Shown here one piece after another: positions 46,601 through 57,057 of a DNA stretch of 64,000 nucleotides. The stretch is from contig JASKOT010000025.1 of the NCBI GenBank assembly GCA_032158125.1, positions 186,001 through 250,000 of the forward strand, read 5' to 3'. A model generated the notes under the pieces. That model was not told the origin of the DNA. It made no database searches and saw only the letters and a list, made by a program, of their open reading frames with translations. Origin of the DNA: Papiliotrema nemorosa (lineage: Eukaryota > Basidiomycota > Tremellomycetes > Tremellales > Rhynchogastremaceae). Numbering within the stretch: the stretch's first letter is position 1; each line of letters begins with the position of its first letter. The position numbers and the translations under genes are program-made.

Positions 46601-49246
46601 ATCCCAGCAGGATACGCGGTTCTGATCGATCGGTCCTCTTACGGGTTCAAAGTGCAACGCTTGACATCTTGCAACTGTTGGTCGCAAGTGGAGATGTATC
46701 CAGGCCATCGATGCAGTATCTTCGGACCGCACTGCTGGACAAATTGGCCAATGTTGTGGCGAGCCGGCAGACTTCACTTCAGCGCCAGCTGCTGCGCCTC
46801 TTACAGTCGTCCGTATTGGGACACAAAACACACCAGCGAACCGTTTCTCTTGGAGAGAAGACTCGGCGGAGCGAGTCGGACGACTTTGACAAGACCCTTG
46901 CCCATGTCATCATTGAAGGTGTATCGTCACCAGCAACTCGCAATGTGCTCCAACACTGGGTAGACTTTGTCTTGGCTGTATCCTCCACCTTGCAGTCTCG
47001 GCCGCCGTTGCTACACACGTTGTGCGATTGCTTTAGTTTACGAATCCGATCCGCCGTGTTGGAGCTGCAGCATCGTTTCGCCGGTGTGTCGGGATCTGCC
47101 ATCACCGGCATGGACATTGTCACCCTTCTCTCTGGATTGGAACGATTGATTGTACTTTCGGGATCGAATAACAATGGGCGGAAGAGTGAAGATGGCAGAG
47201 TGGGGAATGAGGGTGGCAGTGGTCTGTTGGGATACGTCTCTGGCGTGTTCATCTCGGATGCTCCGGATGAAAAGGTGGGTAAGACACTAATAGTGCTGAC
47301 GACAGCCCAAATCGCATGGTTCAGAATACATCTCGACCGCCATCGAGTCGTTGCTTGTAGCCTGGACGGTCTCGACGCCGCAGAACAGCACAGGATCAAG
47401 CGGGAGTACCTACACTCAGACCATGAGCTCCATTCGGAGCAACGTCAAGCAGGTATTGGAGAAGATGTTTCAAACGCAAATTAGCCTCGTCGTGTCGTCC
47501 TGCATCGCCATATGGAAGGAGTCACCCAAGCACATTTCCGACGACTCTATTTTCGATTGCATCGACACCCTTACACCCAGCGCCCAGCGGGTTGCCGAGA
47601 TTGCATCAGACAGCGTCAAGCAGAGTCGGACTGATAATGGGTGGGCTGAGATGCCGATGGAGCTGACAATAGCGATCAAGCGGTCATGGGGTTTTTAGAA
47701 ACATACATTTCTCGACTGGAAGCGCCCATTGCCGTGCAGATCTGGACGACGATGTTTTCCTTTGCGAGGGACCTACTTCTCACTGCAACGACACCGACGG
47801 CGAAAGCGCAGCTCTACCCACTCCTCAGGTGAGCAAGGAAGTCATCTCGGCTAATTCTAGGTGTTTGACTGTTCTATGCAAGATTGTCACGACGACCAGC
47901 GCTTTGGAGGATCGTCGATTGAGGCGGGATCTACAAGAGGTCTATCCGAAAGCGCTGGACATGGTCGTGAGCAACATCAACAAGGTTGGCCCTGCTTTCG
48001 TGCGCAACATGGGATCCATCAATGGTCCAACTGTCGAAGCGCCACCTACGGTGAGTCAAGTACTGATGATGACTGAGATCAGGTGGTATCCTACCTGGCG
48101 GGAGAAGTGATACCGCACCTCCGCTCATTCCTTGTCGAACCGGATCGAGTCGCTGCGGCATGCTCGAGCATCTCCCTCGCCGTTGTAACACCTGCTCTGA
48201 AGCAGTACAAGCCCGATGCCGAGGCTCTGCGTACCATGCTCGAGTTGACCAAGATTCCCGCAGCGGCCAAGACGTGGCGAATAGTGCTTGGAGATGCGTT
48301 TAATGACTCTCGATTTTTCAATATCAGCGCAGATCAAGTGGGATTGTGGAAGCCGCTCATCTCGGCTTTAATGGATAGTGACAAAGAGCGATTCATCGAG
48401 CTCCTCAGTGGGTCACAGCGTGAGTTTCGGCTCATCGTCAGGTCGTATTACAGCTGCGCCCTCTGCCAACATCTTTACCAACCGAGAGCAGGAGATGATT
48501 AGTCGGTCTTCGAATCTGAGAAGATTGTCTTTTGTACTCCTCGCAGCGGATCAAAATCACTACCTGACTCAACTTCCTGCTATTCAAGAAAAGCTGGTCG
48601 ATATCTTGCGCACAAACGTCGTGTCGCCGCGAGTGCACTCGGAGGTGGGTGCATTCGACAGGACGATGGCTCATTCCAGGTGTACCTGTGTCTGCGGGTA
48701 TTGATGTGCCGGATCAGTCCGCAGCATTTGACCAACTTTTGGCCAGTCATCCTTGCCGAGCTGCTTCGCGTGTTTGACGGAATTATGGACGATGTGCCGG
48801 AAGACGGGTCAGAATCGCTTCAATTGGCTCTGGCAGCTTGCAAGTTTTTGGATCTCTTGCTTGTTATCCAGTCTGAGGATTTCCAAGTGTAAGTGCACAA
48901 ACGTGTTTGCTCTGACTTTAGCCATCAATGGATGTTTGTGACAGATACCACGGACGCGGTGTACCCTCCGGAAGACTTTGCTCCAGAGGCTATTATGGAT
49001 ACCCTAGCTGCGATATTACGGGAACATGGGCATGGTGTAAAGGGGGAGATGATCTCCCTCGCCCTGGAAGAATTGACCAAACTCCGTCGACCAAGGTTAT
49101 TACGCGTCAAGACGATTTCCAGCATCCGTCAACTGGAGCCATTCTTCTCTAGGGGAAGCATCGATACATTCGAGGGAGTGTACCGGGAAAGCGGGGTGGA
49201 TTGGGTGGCGGTGGAAGATGGGTTGTGCGGGGAGATCTTTGGGTAG
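43622..49246 (+). CDS. DOP1: Dop1/Dopey family endosome-Golgi trafficking protein
   Basis: Large peripheral protein that works with Neo1 flippase and Mon2 in endosome-to-Golgi traffic. Nineteen exons (43622-43877, 43910-44040, 44072-44221, 44256-44465, 44499-44776, 44810-44990, 45023-45196, 45230-45421, 45455-45784, 45818-46260, 46294-46557, 46590-47274, 47306-47640, 47673-47828, 47861-48050, 48083-48407, 48442-48644, 48680-48888, 48922-49246) close in frame at 1,678 aa, near yeast Dop1 size. A disordered Ser/Arg start precedes the Dopey N-terminal domain: DAKYKKFAALVDKCLQSFES, HQRALDVYAHIF, TEGLRRDLLIWSSGIFPFF, ILALLPGMEEETGDFFDK. The C-terminal half is helical, with leucine-rich repeats at the end (RLLRVKTISSIRQLEPFF). 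All 18 introns are 31-35 nt and phase-consistent. A GTG-started frame extends upstream, but 43622 is the first ATG. Confidence 0.95.
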
Positions 49247-49469
49247 ACCTGGGACCGTTCCAGGGCCATTTAGGATAGATGATTAGAGCCCCGAGGACGT
49301 CGAGATTGGCCCGACAGTGTTGTTGTACATGCCCATTATGCACTTGCACACTTTATTCCGGCAGTCACCATGCATTCGAGTGAAGTGAAGTGTCACGTGA
49401 TCTACTCCACCTCAACGCGTCGTTCAACATGGAATTGCACCTTTCGCGTCCATCCACTCGACTATCAAA

Positions 49470-50997
49470 ATGACAGAACAGCTGGACGAATGGGTGTGCG
49501 ATTCCAACGAGGCTGTCTCGCTTCGTCTAGGTGAGCTATATCAGACGGATGAAATTGACAGACAGTTCGAGATTTGAAAGATCAAGATGTGCTTCAAGGT
49601 GACGATGACAAGTTGGTCAAGCCTTTCCACCCAGCGTTCACATATCCCATCTATGGAGAAAAAGAGGTCATTTTTGGGTACAAAGGGCTCTCTGTACATG
49701 TACGTCTTCCTCCACACTCGGAAGAGTGGTGCTCAAGACAGCTCTCATTCGCATCGGGAAGCCTGAAACAACTGGTCGATATCACCTATTCCGATACCCT
49801 CGAATCTGAGGTGACCCCTCCTGACGATGTCGAAGGATTACTCTACAACTTTATCCCTGCCGATTATACAAAGTCGAAATTCGCTTTCGACCAAACTGTA
49901 GAGGAAGACGCCAAGACTTTCAAACCGTTGGGAGAAAAGATTGGGTCATACACCCGCGCAGCGGCTACGCCCAAGGGTAAAGGCAAGGCAAAGGCCAATG
50001 GGAATGTGGAGGAGGGTTTGAAAGAGGGCGATGAAGGGGTGGTCGTCTTTGAAGCGTACAAGGTGAGCTCTACTTGTGAGGAAACTGATGGGAGACGACG
50101 TGGGATACACCGGGTTTCAAGGAGTATCATCGTAGGATGCAACTGTTCATCCTTCTCTTCATCGAGGGTGGAAGTTATATCCACGTGAGTAGAGTACAAG
50201 GTTCCGCTGATAAGAAGGAAGATGAAGAAGCTTGGGAATTTATCACTTTATTTGAGAAGAGACGACGCCCAGGAAGCGATCTGTCGACATTCCACTTTGC
50301 AGGGTATACCTCGGTCTATCCGTTTTGGTACTTTCCCGATCAGGTCCGATTACGTCTGTCCCAATTTGTCATTCTACCACCGTATCAACGTCAAGGGCAT
50401 GGTTGTGAGTAGACAACCGGTAGAGGATTTCGCTGAGGAATAGCCAAATTGTACTCTACCCTGTATCAACATGTCTTGGGGAGAAGCGAGGTGGCAGAGT
50501 TGACGGTGGAAGACCCCGCCGAGTCGTTTGAAGATCTGAGAGATGTGAACGATCTGCGATTCTTGGTAGCGGAGGGAGTGACCGAGGACCCATTGTTCAC
50601 TCAGGGAGTGGGCCAGAACGAGAGAGGACCAAGGGCAAAATGGGAAAAGGAGATTCGGAACAAGTACAAGCTTGCCCAGGTGAGTAGCCTTGGGGTGTTT
50701 GTTCTGGATCGGGCTGATGGAAGCGACAATTTGACCGATGTTTGGAGATGTTGCTGCTCAAGCAGCTGGATAAAAAGGACCCGGTAAAGGTCAAGGCGTA
50801 CCGTGTGCATGTCAAGGCGAGGTTATACCGCTTCAACTATGTGAGTCGATGTAGCACACTAGAGCTAAAGGAAGCAAATGTTGGCGACCATGACACCCGA
50901 AGAGCGAAAAGAGGCACTGGCGGCGACGTATACGTCGGTGGTCGAGGACTATGAGCGATTGCTCAAAGCTGCCTTTCCACGGGGACAAGAGATGTAG
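49470..50997 (+). CDS. HAT1: Hat1 type B histone acetyltransferase catalytic subunit
   Basis: Acetylates new histone H4 (K5/K12) in complex with Hat2/RbAp48 before deposition. Exons 49470-49530, 49566-50062, 50095-50184, 50218-50404, 50444-50679, 50724-50840, 50875-50997; 436 aa. Seen: FHPAFTYPIYGEKEVIFGYK (N-terminal domain), RRMQLFILLFIEGGSYI, STFHFAGYTSVYPFWYFPD, and the acetyl-CoA loop RLSQFVILPPYQRQGHGS, then the helix TVEDPAESFEDLRD. The C-terminal helical domain ends FPRGQEM. A 45-residue Gly/Lys-rich insert (KGKGKAKANGN) sits before the catalytic core. The acceptor of intron 3 is a tandem AAGAAG (50214 or 50217), giving one optional lysine. Promoter is 223 bp with CACGTG at 49394-49399. 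Confidence 0.95.
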
Positions 50998-51173
50998 CAT
51001 CGTGTGAGCATGTATAGGTGACACCATGCATAGGTCGCTTCTTTGAACTCCGGGTTCTCAGGCCCCACATCACTTGGCCTTTTGTAAAGCGATTGCTCCT
51101 GGAATGTCGCACTCTTGGGACGATGGGTGTGTCTCGTTGCGTGGATTATATACAAAATGCCAATATGTACCGC

Positions 51174-52276
51174 CTACCCCTCGACCTTCCACAGTGCGGT
51201 CCTCGCTCTTCGTGGTCGTCGCGTGACATGCACCGATCCCAGGTCGTCTGACACTGACAAGACTACATTCTCCTCCATCCCGCTCGCCGCGACCGACTTC
51301 TTCCTCAGCGCAATGATCTTTTTAGCGAATGCAAAGCGGGCCTGGGTGGGAGAGATGGGTAAGTCAGGTGATTCGACGCATTGTTTGAACAGGTCGAACG
51401 GGAGTTGGGTGTAGACTTGTAGTAGAGAGGCGTTTGAAGGGGAGGCAGGGAGAGTGTGGATGAGAAAGTCCATCCTGGCGTCAGCGGAAACTTGAGGCTG
51501 GACCTACACATCACGTCTGAGCATTTCCGAGTACTCGCCATACCTCCCTTCCTCCTCTTCTTTCCAGACTTCACTCGAGTCGCTACTCGGCGCTGTAGCC
51601 AGACCGTTTTGAATCGAGACGGACCCAAACATGGTCTCGGGCCCAGCTCGCGGTGCGCTGTTCAACCACTGGACGAGCTCTACGACTCGTTCGGCAGAGA
51701 TGGAAGATTTAAGTATGGTATAGGCGTGTTGTGCGAGCTCGGGCATGCCTTGGAACAAGTACGCAGTGGCCAGGACGGGTTGGGCATTTTGGGGACCGAC
51801 CAGGTCAAAAGAGGGCTGGTACAGGTGACGCAGGGCTATATGGACAGACTGGGGTCAGCGCAGCGAGAAGGATAGCTCACCTCGGGAGTGACATTGTCAT
51901 CGGGTAGATTGAGGTGGATAGAAGAGCCGACTTGGTAGTTTGCCATGATTTGCGCTAAGAATGGGGATCGAGAGAGAACGACTGGGGCGTGAGGGGTAGC
52001 TCGCGTGAGATGGACTTACTCCTGTGAAGCTTGATGGATTGGTCGAAAAAGGTGATTTGGACATCTGCCCATTGCTGAGAATTGTAACCCGTGTTGAAAA
52101 TGTAGCTCGAGAGGGAGAGGGAATGGTAGGAAGGGTCGGCGCTATTGTCAGCCAGCCATTGGGGACAAGGCATACCTGGTGGATGCTCTTCTCGAGCTTT
52201 CCCCCTCCGCACCAGAGGCTCCGTTGATCTGAGAGTCGACCGCTGTATTCGGTGCAGAAGTAGAAGCCTGCGCCAT
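51174..52276 (-). CDS. BTB/POZ-domain protein
   Basis: Exons 52276-52176, 52141-52020, 51981-51881, 51848-51508, 51474-51174; 321 aa. After a Ser/Ala-rich start, the BTB fold is visible at about 50-150: ADVQITFFDQSIKLHRIVLS, then PFLAQIM, IHLNLPDDNVTP, ALRHLYQPSFDL and PVLATAYLFQGMPELAQHAY. The rest (VVELVQWLNSAPRAG, TQARFAFAKKIIALRKK) is helical, BACK-like. BTB proteins usually dimerise or bring substrates to Cul3 ligases; no second domain names the partner here. Intron borders were fixed by requiring the HRIVLSRSPF segment. Head-to-head with YSH1 over 103 bp. Confidence 0.82.
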
Positions 52277-52379
52277 GGTGTTGTCGACGTCAAAGAGTAA
52301 AAGTCAAAGGGGGTGAAGAAAGGATGAACATCGCCAAACCTCCACCTTTCCATTCCACCCTTTTGACCTCCCATCTACT
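52277..52379. promoter_or_regulatory. shared promoter of BTB and YSH1 genes
   Basis: Only 103 bp separate the divergent ATGs, so both 5' UTRs and promoters must be squeezed in or overlap the opposite gene. Confidence 0.5.
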
Positions 52380-54906
52380 ATGCGTCGGAGAAGACACGAT
52401 CATCATGCTCAGCATCGTGCAGCACCGGTCCAAGTGCTCAGTCCGGAAGGCGAGGACGCGCCTGCGTTGACAGTGACCATGCTCGGAGCGGGTCAAGAAG
52501 TGGGCAGGTCGTGCTGTGTGATTGAATACCGGGGCAAAAAAGTAGTGTGCGATGCTGGACTACATCCTGCACACCCGGGAATGGGGTCTTTGCCATTCAT
52601 CGATGAGCTGGATTGGTCCACCGTTGATGCGATACTGGTTACTCAGTGAGTGAGGCGTCGAGTTTCGCTGAGAGTAGCTTTCACGTGGACCATGCAGCTG
52701 CGCTGCCATATGTCATGGAAAAGGTAGATCAACCTCCGAGTCTGACTGACAACAGACCAATTTTCGAGATGGCAACGGCAAAGTGTACATGACCCATGCG
52801 ACAAAGGCAATCTACGGGCTGACCATGATGGATACGGTCCGGATCAAGTGAGTCCCCACCTCGAAACCCGCTAACGGTAGTGACCAAAATCCAGATGCCT
52901 CGGGAAGGTTGTACACTGAAGCGGATGTCCAAGCCTCCTGGCAGTCGACCATTGCGGTAGACTATCATCAAGATATAGTCATCTCGGGCGGTTTACGGTT
53001 CACGCCATACCACGCAGGACACGTCCTCGGCGCTTCCATGTTTATGATTGAAATTGCAGGATTGAAAATCCTGTATACGGGGGATTATTCTAGGGAAGAA
53101 GATCGACATTTGGTCATTGCAGAGATCCCACCCGTCAAGCCGGATGTGATGATTTGCGAGAGTACTTTTGGAGTGCACACCTTGCCGGATAGAAAGGACA
53201 AGGAAGAGGCTTTTACCAGTGAGCCGTATACGAGGCGAAACTGACCATAGCTCTCGTATCGAATATAGTTAAAAGAGGGGGCAGATGCCTCATGCCCATC
53301 CCCTCATTTGGCAACGGGCAGGAACTCGCTCTGTTGCTGGACGAATACTGGAGCGAACACCCAGAGCTCCAAAATGTACCAATCTACTTTGCCTCGGGAT
53401 TGTTTCAACGTGGGATGAGGGTGTACAAGACCTATGTGCACACTATGAACGCCAACATTCGGTCTCGATTCGCCCGACGAGATAACCCCTTTGACTTTAA
53501 ATTTGTCAAATGGTTGAAAGATCCGAGGAGACTGGACGAGCACAAAGGTCCATGTGTAGTCATGGCCTCGGCGCAATTCATGTCGTTTGGGCTGAGCAGA
53601 GAGTTGTTGGAGGATTGGGCGGCGGACTCAAAGAATGGTGTGATTGTCACTGGATACTCTATCGAGGGGACCATGGCGAGGGTACGTCGCATCGCAGGCA
53701 GTGGCTGACGCCAGACACTATTAGGGGAGCCAGATCATATCGAGTCGCTACGGGGAGGGACCATCCCCCGGCGCCTGACGGTCAAGGAGATTTCGTTTGG
53801 AGCTCATGTGGACTATGCTCAGAATTCCAAATTCATCCAAGAGATTGGAGCGCAGCACGTCGTGCTGGTCCATGGCGAGGCATCCCAGATGGGTCGACTG
53901 CGAGCGGCATTGAGGGACAGCTACGCGAGTCGCGGACAGGAGATAAATATACACACGCCGAAAAACTGCGAACCGCTGCACCTCACATTTCAGGCAGAAC
54001 GCATGGTCAAGGTGAGTCGACTCGCGGCATAACTGACCCCAGGCGATCGGTTCTCTGGCAGAAGCGAAACCAGAACACGGCGCACCACTCAAGGGGTTGC
54101 TCATCTCAAAAGATTTCTCCTACACCCTGCTCGACCCGAAAGATCTCAAAGACTTTACTGGTCTGTCCACGAGTACGATAGCGCAAAGGCAGACGATACC
54201 GATCGGCGTCGATTGGTCCGTGGTCCGGTGGCATCTGGAAGGGATGTATGGCGAGGTCGAAGAGGGCTTGGATGAAGAGCAGAGGAATGCTTTTACGGTA
54301 GGTCCCAAGGCGGTCTGTGCTGATATTAGATTATGAACGCTGTCCAGCTGTCACAGGTATCGAGTACGGTAGCAGAACTGCGTTGGGCATCAAACACGAG
54401 CAACGACATGATTGCCGATTCGGCGTTGGCTCTCTTGCTCGGTATAGATTCGAGCCCAGCGACCGTGAAGCGTGGGTAGAGCCCAAAGCGAAACTGACAT
54501 TAGTCACGGCGAATCCTCATCCACATTCCCATTCTCACGGTCATTCACATTCTCACGACGAACCGAACGGCGATGCATCCACTATAGTATCCGCGGATGA
54601 TCTGGAGCGGTTAAAGGTCTTCCTCACGGCGCATTTTGGACAAGTAGCACCGTCCTCTGATGAGGATGATGGGTTGTTGGCGTTGGATATTACGATCGAC
54701 AACCTGAAAGCGAGGCTGGACCTAATCTCAATGGTACGTCTTGGGAAAGTTTGTGCTGACAATAGCGCGTGGAGAGCGAGAATGAGCAGCTGAAGTCTCG
54801 TATAGAAGGCGTATTGGAGATGGCTCTGGCTACCATGACGCCACTGTCTCTTGCCTTTGTAGGTCAAGGGCTGGAATCTCTTCAAGCGCAGCCAGTCGCT
54901 AGTTAG
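52380..54906 (+). CDS. YSH1: Ysh1/CPSF73 pre-mRNA 3'-end endonuclease
   Basis: Zinc-dependent metallo-beta-lactamase/beta-CASP nuclease that cuts pre-mRNA before polyadenylation. Ten exons: 52380-52645, 52678-52723, 52756-52847, 52881-53218, 53251-53681, 53715-54011, 54043-54297, 54330-54471, 54504-54733, 54766-54906; 745 aa (yeast Ysh1 779). Motifs: MLGAGQEVGRSC, HFHVDHAAALPY (zinc ligands), the HAGHVLGASMF histidine, TGDYSREEDRHL, ESTFGVHTLPDR, and the CASP segment AHVDYAQNSKF with VLVHGEASQMGRL. The C-terminal region contains a histidine-rich run (HPHSHSHGHSHSHDE) in a flexible loop, then helices that would contact Cft2/Pta1. ATG 52380 opens with MRRRRHDHH; a later Met-free stretch makes this the natural start. 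Confidence 0.95.
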
Positions 54907-55041
54907 GTAGAATGCGATGTACACCTGCACATTGTATCACTTGCAGACCTCGCTCTCGATCTGCGCATAGCGTGGTTCATCAAAAATGACAACGGGTCGT
55001 CCAAGTTTGTCGTGAGATACAATCGTGAATACAACCCTCCC

Positions 55042-56975
55042 CTACGGCGAGTGCAACGTCTCTGGCGCCTCTGCCTGTCTCTTTCTCAACATCGTTGCGA
55101 GATCCTGCCATGCTCCTTGCACCCTGACCAAACACTTCATTCTCGGTCCCTCACTCGACGCCTTTCCAGCCAGTTTGAGCAACTTGACACTGCTCGTCCG
55201 TTGTCCCGCACCGAACACAAACTCCCCTTTCCACTCTTCCCCCTCTCCCCTCCTCTGACCCCGCTTCATCGCCTGATCCACCCGAGCGACAAACAGGTTG
55301 AACCCCGTCTCCTCGATGATCCTTTGTACCGTCATGTCGAGATAGTCGAATTTACTCGGTTGAAAAGGTTGTAGATTGGCCGGGGCTACACTGGACGGAG
55401 CGTAGGATACCATTGACATGCGGGAGGATGGGCGACCGGACGGTGTAGGCGTGAGAGTTCGAAAGGAAGAAGGAGGTCCACGGGGTCGAGGCGCAGTCAT
55501 TGAGCGAGGAAAGGACGGAGCGAGAGAAGCACGAGGCGCAGTCATGCTAGAGTATGTCCCCATCGTTGGCCGTGTCGGCGTCTGCAAAACCTCTTGCGAT
55601 CCCATCGAATGGCGGCTGGAGGGTACCGATAGGCGGGAAGTCGGACTCGACACGGGGATTCTCGACTTAGGAATGGTGGAGGATGAGCTTGGCGTGGGTG
55701 ATGCCATGTTGGGCCGGGTGACCGACGTGACTCGCTTGTTGGCGGGAGTCTGAGCGGTTGCACTGGGTACTCGCTCGACCGTTCGAGCAGTGGAAGAACT
55801 CGTGGCAGACATGAAGCTTGTCCGGCGTTTGAGCCCCGGTGTGGGGGCAAGAGTAGATACTCCAAGGTTGGGCGATGGTTTGGGTAGCGGTTTTGAGGAT
55901 GTGCTCCCGGACGAGACGGAAGACCGGTGTGATGTTGATGGTCTACTCGGGGTAAAATATTCTCCCGGAGAAGCGAGTACTTCGGATTGACCATTCTGTT
56001 GTTCCAGGACCATCTTGACCCTTGCCTCGAGCTGTAGTATGCGCCGTTGCAAGTCGATCCAACGGCGTGAAACCTCGTCAAATCTGTAATTAGGGGAGAT
56101 GCATCCTGGACTCACCTCCTCAGCATGATCCCATTCTGGGTAGACCGATCGGTGATTGACTTTTCGAGCATTTTCAGGATTCGCGATATACTTGGGCTGT
56201 AAGCCTTTTTCATCTGCTCGTGTCTGTCGACCAGCGTTTGTAGCTGTTTGATACTAGGCAGTTCGGGTAGGTCTGACACAAAGGGAACGGGGACGGGGGA
56301 GGAGGCTACCAATTCGACGTAATGCTATAATCAGTCGATGTCTTTTGTCGACTCACCAAGCATTGTGTCAGGCTGGACTCTAGGGGATCCACCATTCCGG
56401 TCGCCTGTTGTGCAGTGCTATAATCAGTCACACGATTGACAGCAAGACGCACCCCTCGAAACGGCTCAGCAGCTCGTCGTCCTTTATTTCCACCAACAGG
56501 GCCGCATGTTGGCTCATGACATCTTCCAGGTCTCTATGCAGATCATCCAGCATCACCTTGGCCTCCAGCCTGAGAGAATTCTCAGCATGTATAGCCTCTA
56601 GACGGGACGGGAGAGTCGGGACAAGTGAATTGACCTGTGAAAGGAGTTCTTGCAACCTCGGTGATCGAGTCTTTCGATGTCGCAGCTCTTGGATCTCTGG
56701 CCTGTGAGCTAGACTCGATGTCAGATGTGTTAACTCACGATAGAGCTGATCGAGAACCAGTGAGACATCCCGAGAGAGACCTTGTATCTCGTCTAGGTTG
56801 GGCCTGCGCATCAGGGGAGGATTCCAGGTTGAGCTCACCCTTGACTTTTGCCCTTCCCGTTTGTTGCCCCATTCTGCGTTATCGTCAGAGACTCCAAAGC
56901 TTCCTCTAGTTCCGTTGTCATCCCTGGTCGAGCTACGATTGACGATGCTGTGGGATCAACCCTCGTCGCGAGCAT
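55042..56975 (-). CDS. GAS2/GAR-domain, coiled-coil cytoskeletal protein
   Basis: Probable microtubule-associated protein. Exons 56975-56839, 56803-56453, 56417-56357, 56324-56116, 56083-55042; 599 aa. N-terminal half: helical coiled-coil segments (SRDVSLVLDQLYRELTHL, RLEAKVMLDDLHRDLED, RRWIDLQRRILQLEARVKM). Middle: a 200-residue Ser/Pro/Arg-rich basic linker with many SRP-, TAP- and SSR-type stretches, of the kind that binds microtubules. C-terminal about 480-585: GAS2-like domain, DYLDMTVQRIIEETGF, FVFGAGQRTSSVKLLKL and MKCLVRVQGAWQDLATMLRK. GAS2 domains bind microtubules in animals. A GT...AG pair inside exon 2 was not used, because splicing it destroys the frame. Convergent with YSH1; its ATG is 82 bp from that of APC5. 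Confidence 0.8.
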
Positions 56976-57057
56976 GATATGCTGATCGACACTGTTTGAC
57001 TTTCTTTCGGATCCGAAGACAAACCTGAAACGCACGACGCGTTTCTTGCAGAGAGGT
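56976..57057. promoter_or_regulatory. 82-bp shared promoter of the GAS2-domain gene and APC5
   Basis: The shortest divergent spacer in the window. Any core promoter and 5' UTR for both genes must fit here or lie inside the neighbouring coding sequence. Confidence 0.5.

Noticed and set aside
56702..56738. A perfect-looking 37-nt GT-AG intron inside GAS2-gene exon 2
   Set aside because: Splicing it leads to a stop within about 30 codons, while reading through keeps a coiled-coil frame open on both sides. It may be a decoy or regulated site.
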